64,000 nt of DNA from Periplaneta americana. Lineage: Eukaryota; Arthropoda; Insecta; Blattodea; Blattidae. Below the pieces are notes generated by a model. That model did not search any database. It was not told the origin of the DNA and saw only the letters and a list, made by a program, of their open reading frames with translations. The stretch lies in contig NC_091132.1 in NCBI RefSeq assembly GCF_040183065.1, forward strand, positions 160,229,602 to 160,293,601. Reading direction: 5' to 3'. Of the stretch, positions 57,504 to 64,000 are shown piece after piece (within the stretch, counting starts at the first letter, position 1; every line of letters starts with the position of its first letter). Both the position numbers and the translations under genes were made by a program.

Positions 57504-58695
57504 GTATAATTACTGAATATAATGATGTGTTCAAAAATATGGCCTACAGCTGCTTATTTTGTAAGTATAACATTAACGTGATTATTTGCATGCAATAGTT
57601 ATTGTTTGTATATTGTAAACTTCTCGATTACGATAAGTTCTGTAAAAACATAATTAGGTATTAATTAAAACACTTAAATCCGAAATACTTAATTTAAACT
57701 CACTCTTTCCGATTTACTGCTATTATCCACCGTCTTTTCAAATAAATCCATTTCGTCAGGTCGTGATAGAACACTTAAAACTTCATACTTTGCTCTATAT
57801 TACAATATCTATTATTACAGCTAAAAACACAGCACATAATTTTGCTGGACCGCTTTGACATTTAAAATAGCAATCTAAAGGCAACACTTTATGAAAGATT
57901 AAATAAATGCGTATAAAATCACTCCTACTCGAATCTTCCAGCAGTCGGCTGTCAACACAGATCACACACAGCTGTTAAAGACAAGCCTATAAGTAGTTCT
58001 CGTAGTGTCCGCCTGTAGCAGCACATTGCTATATGCACGGAGCCTATAGGACAATAGCAGTTCAAGAATCAGTGCACTGCAGTTCATATGCAATAGACTT
58101 GATTTTCAATCCTACTTAATTCAGGAAAAAGTTCAAACACTGTCGGTGAAAAATGGAAACGAATTAAACAAATTAAAAGAGAAAATAATATGGCATTTTC
58201 TAAGAAACATCCCGTTCTGAATAAGAATTCCATAAAGAAGCAATCAAGTGTAAGAGTAAATAAAAATGACACTCGAATGGTGTGATGGATGGTCGTATGT
58301 GAGTAGGATTCAGGAAGACCAAGGTGACAAGTAATCAAACTGTTCTGGTAAAATTGGTAACGGAAAGTTTCTGGTAGTAAAGTTCGAAACTATTTCAGAT
58401 ATTTCTGGATTTACAGCAAGCATACAAATAAGCTAAACAAATGGAGGTTTGTAAAATTCTAAGAGAGTTTGAAAATGAAGGAAAAATAATTCAGAACGTG
58501 TAAGGAACAATGGAAGAAATTATCTCATGTGTGAATATTCAGGGTGATTGTTGCGTCTACTGTTATGTTCAATTACTTCTCTTATGGTCTTTGAATTTTT
58601 ACTTTTCCAAAGTCTGGTTTGATATTATTGTTCCCAATCCCGTCTCTTGATTTATTTCAGGAATTTGGACTCGATAACATGATAAAAAGATCCTC
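57504..58695. other. AT-rich stretch with one exon-like minus-strand ORF
   Basis: At about 57700-57751 the minus strand has an ATG, the short frame MDLFEKTVDNSSKSER, and a good donor GTGAGT. It could be a first coding exon, but nothing links it to a downstream exon. The rest shows no gene. Confidence 0.35.
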
Positions 58696-58820
58696 CCCAT
58701 GTCTAGGGTGACCAGACGTCCTCTTTTGTCTGGACATGTCCTCCTTCTTAGGCCTTTGTCCAGGGTATGGGTGGATTTTTTAAAAATGAAAAAATGGCCT
58801 CCTTTTCGTAGCCTGTATGC

Positions 58821-59062
58821 TACAACTGTGGAGTAACGGTCAGCGCGTCTGGCCGCGAAACCAGGTGGCCCGAGTTCGATTCCCAGTCGGGGGGAAGTTA
58901 CCTGGTTGAGGTTTCTTCCGGGGTTTTCCCAATATGAGCAAATGCTTGGTATCTTTCGGTGCTGGACCCCGGATTCATTTCACTGGCATTATCACCTTCA
59001 TATCATTCAGACGCTAAATAACCTAAGATGTTGATAAAGAGTCGTAAATTAACCTACTACTA
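58821..59062 (+). repeat. SINE (main family) with 8-bp TSD and CTA tail
   Basis: CTGTATGC lies at 58813-58820 and again at 59063-59070. The head has GGAGTAACGGTCAGCGCG and B box AGTTCGATTCC; the body GTTACCTGGTTGAGG. The 3' end reads AACCTACTACTA, a short CTA repeat. It shows the true ends of the family best. Confidence 0.85.
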
Positions 59063-59318
59063 CTGTATGCCTGATATTTTGAAATTATTTTGATTCGACA
59101 CCTTTTTCATGTAATTTTCCTGTAGGTGGCAGCAGCATCAACGGAATATACCGTTTGCTAACGATCATAACTCTCTTTGCTCCTCCTTGTTATGGTCGTT
59201 GCTCACAGGTAGCTAGTAAATCGAGAGATCGAGGTGCGAATATAAATCTAAATAGATATTTTCTGTTCTCTTTAATAATTATGTTCCCTTGACTTTCGCA
59301 TGTAGCTAACAGATTTTA

Positions 59319-59366
<48 letters not shown>

Positions 59367-59529
59367 GTTCTTTCGTAATTATTTTGTAATAAAATAGGTA
59401 TTAGCATACTTTTAAGTATGATATAAGCCTAAATCTGTACTGTAAATATTTTTTAATAAAATAAATATTGACGTAATTTAAAGTAGAATATAGGGGCAAG
59501 CCTAAATCTGTGTGTGTGTGTGTGTGTAT

Positions 59530-60070
59530 ATCCAATGCCCACTCACTTCACTTGCGTGATTGGGGTTCTGCATGCTGCCGATAAATGGCAGAACTATGAC
59601 CCATTTTCTAGTTGTACACCACTTCGGTGGGTCATGCTGTACATGATGTGTATCTGTGAAGAGTTATGTCATGTACTAGAGTAAGTGTATGTGTAAGTGT
59701 TCTTATAAGTGTAGTGTCGGGAATGAGTGATGATGATGATGATGATGATGAGGAAGGGAAAAGGGGAAACCGGGTCCCGGCACATAGCCTACTCCTGTCG
59801 AATAGCACCAATGGAGCCGCAAGGCTTAACGTCCCCATCCGATGGATGAATCACTATAAACAGTGATATATGCCTTCGCTTCATATGCACTGCACAGAGA
59901 TTTGGGATTTAACCCAGGCATATGGGTGCACAATCTAGTGATTAGAAGTTATGCACCACCATCTCTCCTAGTCCCGAGGTAGAAATTTTATATTAAAATT
60001 TCTGACCCCACCGGGAATCGAACCCGGGCCAGCTAGTCTAGAGACACACTACCATAGAGCTAAGTCGGCG
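59530..60070 (-). repeat. Long third SINE family
   Basis: On the minus strand the head CCGACTTAGCTCTATGG with the perfect B box GGGTTCGATTCCCGG (about 60015-60065) is tRNA-like. A ten-base inverted repeat AGAAATTTTA/TAAAATTTCT follows (59981-60003). The body contains GCATATGCCTGGG-like and GATGGGGACGTTAAGCCTTG words, a (TCA)n run (59727-59751), and ends near ATTGGATATACACACACA. At about 540 bp it is unusually long for a SINE. The frames across it are spurious. It lies in the hAT shell. Confidence 0.7.
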
Positions 60071-60185
60071 GAATAATTCTAAATCTAGGTACATATTTTC
60101 CGTCTTTTTTTTTAACAATGGCCTCCTTTTTGAAGCTTTGTGTCCTCTTTTTTATCGATGTAAATCTAGTCACCCTAACCATGTC

Positions 60186-60714
60186 ACAGTCAATGTGAGG
60201 TGGCTACTGCAGAGTCGAGGACGATGGTAACACAACTTTGAAGGTGTCTTCGTAAATTGTAATGTTCGAGTGTATTTACCAGCAATTTGTCCCAAGAAAT
60301 AGGCAATAATCATGTAGATTTTAGCTGCCAAAATACGAATTAAAAAAATATACAGTACTTAACCGTTTTTCCTACACCAGGCACAAAATAACTGGCACGT
60401 ACCACCAGAGTAATTGAGATTGATCCCACTCTACACTGGGCTGATTATTAAATCAGAGTGAACACTGGTCAAAATTATCAACAGTAATTAAAAATTCAAA
60501 ATGTGTATGATTTAGTGAACGTTCAGCATCGCAGTCTCTACCAGAAAAATTGGGTGGGAAAAATTCACAAAGAATAGCAGGATGAAAAAATGGACAGCAT
60601 CAGAGCAACAATCGTACTCCCTGGTCATCTAAGTGTAGCAGCCACATCAGCCAGTATATAACACAGTGAGAACTACCGACCAACCGACCAACACAGTTCG
60701 TAAACAGCACTCAC
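60186..60714 (-). other. Intron of the zinc-finger gene, right part
   Basis: AT-rich, begins (minus sense) at the donor GTGAGT (60709-60714). Nothing else recognised. Confidence 0.6.
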
Positions 60715-60852
60715 CTCAGCATCACTCTTCATGATTGGAAAGTCAATTGGCACAGGAGTATCATCAAATGTTATCTCTGATTTCAGATCATAGCTGCGGT
60801 CCATACATTCCGTCTTTATTTCAGTTACGTGTAGATCTAATACATTTTCTTC
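60715..60852 (-). CDS. Zinc-finger gene, linker exon (46 codons)
   Basis: The acceptor is TGTGTTGCAG; the donor is GAG then GTGAGT. It is exactly 138 nt, phase 0 at both ends, and joins in frame to 48989-49071. The product reads EENVLDLHVTEIKTECMDRS then YDLKSEITFDDTPVPIDFPI and MKSDAE. The same exon, duplicated, occurs at 13.4, 4.6 and (partly) 22.3 kb. The first coding exon is not in sight: in relatives I remember it starts with a conserved 'MDVIK.EPE.DPL', which I did not find up to 64000. It is therefore a 5'-incomplete gene model with at least 442 codons. Confidence 0.8.
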
Positions 60853-62437
60853 CTGCAACACACAATTCATAATAATTATTAAATATATCATAATTGAAGG
60901 GTTCAGAGCCATAGTGGGCCAAGCGCCATTTATTAAAAATGGAGAAAATAAGAGTTAAAATTAAGTGATTACCACAGTCTAATACATACAGACGCACAAC
61001 TCATACGTATAAAATATGGCAACATTTGACAGCTGGTGCGACAGTAGCCCTCTAGCGGCAGGCAAGTTAAAAGTGTGCAGACAACATGTGATACATCAGA
61101 AAACGGGTTTTGCGTAATTTATTTTTTATTTTTATGCAATACAGTAAGTGTATATGATTCTTATTCATTTTACTTTAGAATCCTAGAAGTATTTCACACG
61201 CAGCTAATCTACAAGTTTCAGAAGCTGGGAATAAACGTAATTCTTTCTGCTCATTACAGCTGAATCATGGCCCTGATCACTTATCATGGTTTGAAATACC
61301 GTAATTGTTCATACGTGGACGGTTAATTCAGTTCATTCCTAAATATATTTATGCATCATTGGATCTCTATATTTCCTGCGAGAAGAGTCAAAATTAATAG
61401 TTTCAAAATTGTACGGCATATCTCGTAGGGTACATCGCGTGGTGAATTCCTCTCCGTATTTCCTGAGAAATTAACTATTTTCCATACCGCAAATTCAGGT
61501 AAACTCGACCGCTGAGGTAAACTTGAAAATAAAAAAGCAGAGCATTTAAATCTTAATATGATAGACACCGATTTATGAAGTTCATTATTATTTACATTTT
61601 TTAAGAACCAGTAATTCCTTTATTATTTTGAGTCACAAATACTGCTGATATTATGATGTAACTTTTTTATGGCAAGTTTACCGTATTTTACATTACATTC
61701 CCAGTTTTCACACATAGGCTTAATTTAAACTTATCCTACCTATATAGTACGTAATTTACATGTAATTACTGTTAATATGACGTAGGTGAGAACAAATAAA
61801 TGAACACACAATTTTGTTAAAAAAATTAACTTCAAGTAACTCAGAAAATGTACTTCTATTTTCAATAAATAATCACTGGAACTGTAAAATCAACACCAAT
61901 AACAGTCATGCAAATTATTACAGAAAAGATTGCTATTTTATATTAAATTTAAAATCGCTCTTTTATTTCTTGAGAACTTCATACGTCTGTCACATCAATC
62001 TGCACCAACACATCAGAAATTTATCGACACAGTCTGGATTTATTCAAGAAGTGAATATTTTGCAAAAGGATTACAATACTACATGAATTCTTGAAAAATT
62101 AACACCATGATCCCTACTTGAATGCAATATAACATTCAACTTAAAAAAATATAAAGAAAAAAACACGAATTAAAAAATTATGGAATTAGGCCTAATTGCA
62201 TTAAAAACTGTGGATACATTATCCAAAATCGGAATGGTTACACATTTACACATATGATCCCTGCAACAAAATAAATGCTGTAACAGGTATTTACTTTGTT
62301 TTTATTTAAATTGTCCTTCCTGACATATAAATAGGTAACTGATAACTAATAAATGTTTTATAGAATACAATACATAGGCTATCGACAATGTGGATTATTG
62401 GTTATTACTGAGTTAGGATTTTCTGATATACACTTAC
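60853..62437. other. AT-rich stretch with one inverted copy of a dispersed repeat
   Basis: At 60890-61080 the minus strand reads CTTGCCTGCCGCTAGAGGGC, CTGTATGTATTAGACTGTGG, and then TAATAAATGGCGCTTGGCCC with GGCTCTGAACCCTTCAAT. Related pieces in other orientations are at 62600-63105. No exon was recognised here. Confidence 0.6.
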
Positions 62438-62538
62438 CTCTCTTGGTCTTTAGGGAATCTGAAGAACGACAAATTCGGAGATTTAAACCTGTTACTGCAA
62501 TTTACAGCACTGCACACATTGTCTTTATTCCGAAGCAT
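62438..62538 (-). CDS. First exon of a THAP-domain gene
   Basis: The ATG at 62536-62538 opens MLRNKDNVCSAVNCSNRFKS then PNLSFFRFPKDQER, and a clean donor GTAAGT follows GAGAG. C-x4-C, N-R and FFRFPKD are the first zinc ligands and core of a THAP domain, a DNA-binding zinc finger shared by P-element transposases and host regulators. The exon ends with two spare bases, so it cannot splice to 60715-60852 (phase 0) but could to the THAP second half at about 55824. That join would leave a short domain lacking the conserved tryptophan, so a small middle exon may be missing. Confidence 0.65.
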
Positions 62539-62599
62539 GATTAAAACGTTATTATAACATCTCGCATCCCTTAAAAGCACGTGCTGACTGTATCAACCG

Positions 62600-63105
62600 G
62601 TGCCTTGCCTGCCGCTTGGGCGCTAGTGTCGCGAATGTTGGCAAAAAAAAGTGTTGAAGTTGCGCGACTGTATGTATTAGACTGTGTGATTACTATAATT
62701 TAACAAAACATATAGCAAGTAGGATAAAGTATGCACATTAAAATTAAATAATACGTCAATCTTCATTAAATTGAAGGGTTTAGAGCCATAGTGGGCCAAG
62801 TGCCATTTACTAAAACCGTAAAAAACAAGGGTTAAAATGAAGTTATTACCATAATTTAATGGAAACATAGCAAGTAAAATAAAAGTGTACACATTAAAAC
62901 TAAATGATATGTCAATCTTCATGAAACTATAGTAATCACATAACTTTAATCCTTGATTTCTCTGCTTTTAATAAATGGCGCTTGGCCCACTATGGCTCAG
63001 AACCCTTCAATTATGGTATTTACTTAACTTTAACCCTTTCTTTCTCCGTTTTTAATAAATGGCGCTTGGCCTGCTATGGCTCTGAAACCTTCAATTATAA
63101 AATTG
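62600..63105. repeat. Cluster of TTGAAGGG/GTGGGCCAAGCGCC repeats
   Basis: The plus strand has the head (CCTTGCCTGCCGCTTGGGCG, CTGTATGTATTAGACTGTGT) at about 62601-62690. AATTGAAGGGTTTAGAGCC is at 62770, and two inverted tails (AATAAATGGCGCTTGGCC) at about 62970 and 63055. The segment TAGCAAGTARRATAAA starting 62713 is repeated at 62868 (155-bp period). It is a rearranged nest of one repeat family also present at 60890-61080. Class unknown. Confidence 0.65.
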
Positions 63106-63716
63106 TTCACGAAACACGTGTTACTATTTTAATGTCTCTTCAATCTATTACTAAATCCTGATGACAATGAATGCACGTAAACACACTCCAGAGTCAGCAT
63201 TCACATAATTTGTATGAAAGCCCTCGTCTAATCCCCATTTCAGTTTGGTTGATAGGCTTTCCCCTCTACTCACACTCTCTACCGTCATTGAAGGGGAAGG
63301 TGCTACAGTCCGTCGTAAAAACGTTCGACTAATTGACTTACAACACAAAGTGTCAAAATCTATATTTCGAAAGTCTATACCAAGAAATCAATTCTATTTT
63401 TATTACTGTCTATATCAACAATTTCCATATTAAAAATATTTAATGAGTTCAATATACAACAGTTATTTGTAACGTAAGAAGAAATAAATACTAAAACAGC
63501 CGTACAACTGACATATTAAATTTAAGTATTTCGATCTTAATAAGCATAGGTCTACTGAACCAGCAGTAATGCGTTTCTATGTTCAGCTACACAAATTATA
63601 GTACTATGCAGTGAATTTAAGTGGAATTATGAATAATAACATTATACTGTAATACAAAGCCTGTATTATGACATGCATTATAACAAAATTAGAACTAGAA
63701 ATATTTTTATAGACTT
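63106..63716. other. AT-rich stretch, no gene recognised
   Basis: Small frames near 63151-63433 overlap on both strands without motifs. Confidence 0.5.
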
Positions 63717-63995
63717 TCATAATCTGTTTTGTGCGTATTTTTCTAATAGTGGAACAGTTTTGCGAAATTTCACCGCACTCTTTAATTTATTGTCATTCAT
63801 CTTCGCCTCTCTTCTGATGCGATAAGCACTTGCTTTTCCCACTCCCGTCAATTTCCCCGTCATCTCAGCCACCTTTTCTAAACTGTAAGTTGGATTTTCA
63901 GCACATCACGTTTGGAATAAATTCAACACACATCTCTTCTGACCACTTCGCATTGGTTTACCTTTTTTATGTTTTATAACACTGCTGGAAGCCAT
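63717..63995 (-). pseudogene. N-terminal fragment of a transposon-linked HTH protein
   Basis: The frame starts MASSSVIKHKKGKPMRSGQK then RCVLNLFQT, one TGA, then AENPTYSLEKVAEMTG and GVGKASAYRIRREAK, closing after EKYAQNRL. The opening 'SSVIKHKKGKP.RSGQ' followed by a 'TGVSKAS.YRIR'-like helix-turn-helix is common in repetitive insect open frames that precede a DDE domain, as I remember them. One in-frame stop and the lack of continuation mark it as dead. It lies at the window edge but reads leftward, so its start is complete. Confidence 0.6.
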
Positions 63996-64000
63996 AATGT

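Larger units (their letters stand above)
58704..60177. mobile_element. hAT-type shell containing two SINEs
   Basis: Ends TAGGGTGACCAGACGTCC (58704) and, inverted, TTAGGGTGACTAGATT-like (to 60177). Flanks CCCATGTC (58696-58703) and ACCATGTC (60178-60185) agree at seven of eight positions, a hAT-size duplication. Subterminal words repeat (AATGGCCTCCTTTT near 58792 and 60118; GTCCTC). Without the inserted SINEs only a few hundred base pairs are left, so it is a non-autonomous element used as a landing site. Confidence 0.75.

Noticed and set aside
57700..57751. First coding exon MDLFEKTVDNSSKSER with a GTGAGT donor
   Set aside because: Plausible but unlinked: no acceptor of matching phase and family resemblance was found, so it is noted only in the gap entry.
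1..64000. Bacterial-type defence system, operon or integrated DNA virus
   Set aside because: No operon-like gene blocks, viral structural genes or LTR pairs were seen; the window is explained by host exons and transposable elements.

Overview
The window looks like AT-rich nuclear DNA of an insect. A cockroach or termite (Blattodea) is my best guess, from the style of its tRNA-derived SINEs and zinc-finger exons as I remember them; no alignment was run. Host coding sequence is sparse: one spliced C2H2 zinc-finger gene, extra copies of one of its small exons, and one THAP-type first exon. The rest is a deep pile of transposable elements, many nested, several with intact target-site duplications (TSDs).

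Host genes. On the minus strand, a zinc-finger gene can be followed from an exon at 60715-60852 (46 codons), through one at 48989-49071 (83 nt), to a large exon at 40826-41933. Splice signals and reading phases agree at both junctions and give at least 442 residues ending in ten C2H2 fingers. Downstream (38640-40825) the array continues as about twenty decayed finger remnants. The 138-nt exon recurs at 13355-13492 and 4605-4742, and more divergently at 22297-22434, all on the minus strand, inside duplicated blocks: the trace of a local gene-family expansion. A THAP-domain first exon (62438-62538) and a second THAP exon joined to a helix-turn-helix remnant (55045-55830) belong either to a P/Harbinger-like transposon gene or to a domesticated relative.

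Mobile elements, left to right: tRNA-like SINE (652-920); an RNase H-bearing I-like LINE of about 6 kb (5027-~12406, minus), disabled by a frameshift, stops, an RT deletion and a CR1/L2-type LINE inserted at 7709-8948 with a 6-bp TSD; mariner relic (16290-17080); Merlin-like relic (20057-20479); small poly(A) retrocopy with a 10-bp TSD (21560-21698); 4.1-kb hAT element with an exact 8-bp TSD (22518-26625); three-copy MITE family (27.4, 32.0 and 33.7 kb); second decayed mariner (43264-44412); piggyBac relic (44940-45830); hAT tail (47115-47318); LINE 3' end (49190-50275); 1.8-kb hAT with an exact 8-bp TSD carrying a P-element-like fragment (50287-52109); short hAT (52487-53005); an element with 72-bp inverted arms (54003-54898); a structurally intact mariner (56215-57501) with a full 351-residue DD34D transposase; and a hAT shell (58704-60177) holding two SINEs. 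One tRNA-derived SINE family occurs seven times.

The pieces do not form an operon or a system. The biology visible is a tandemly expanding and decaying zinc-finger locus being shaped by transposons. The most unusual items are the phase-consistent gene model with its decaying finger array, the hAT insertion next to a duplicated exon with a paralogous empty site 11 kb away, a near-perfect 36-bp hairpin at 32560-32649, and a trinucleotide 3' tail shared by the I-like LINE and the main SINE family.
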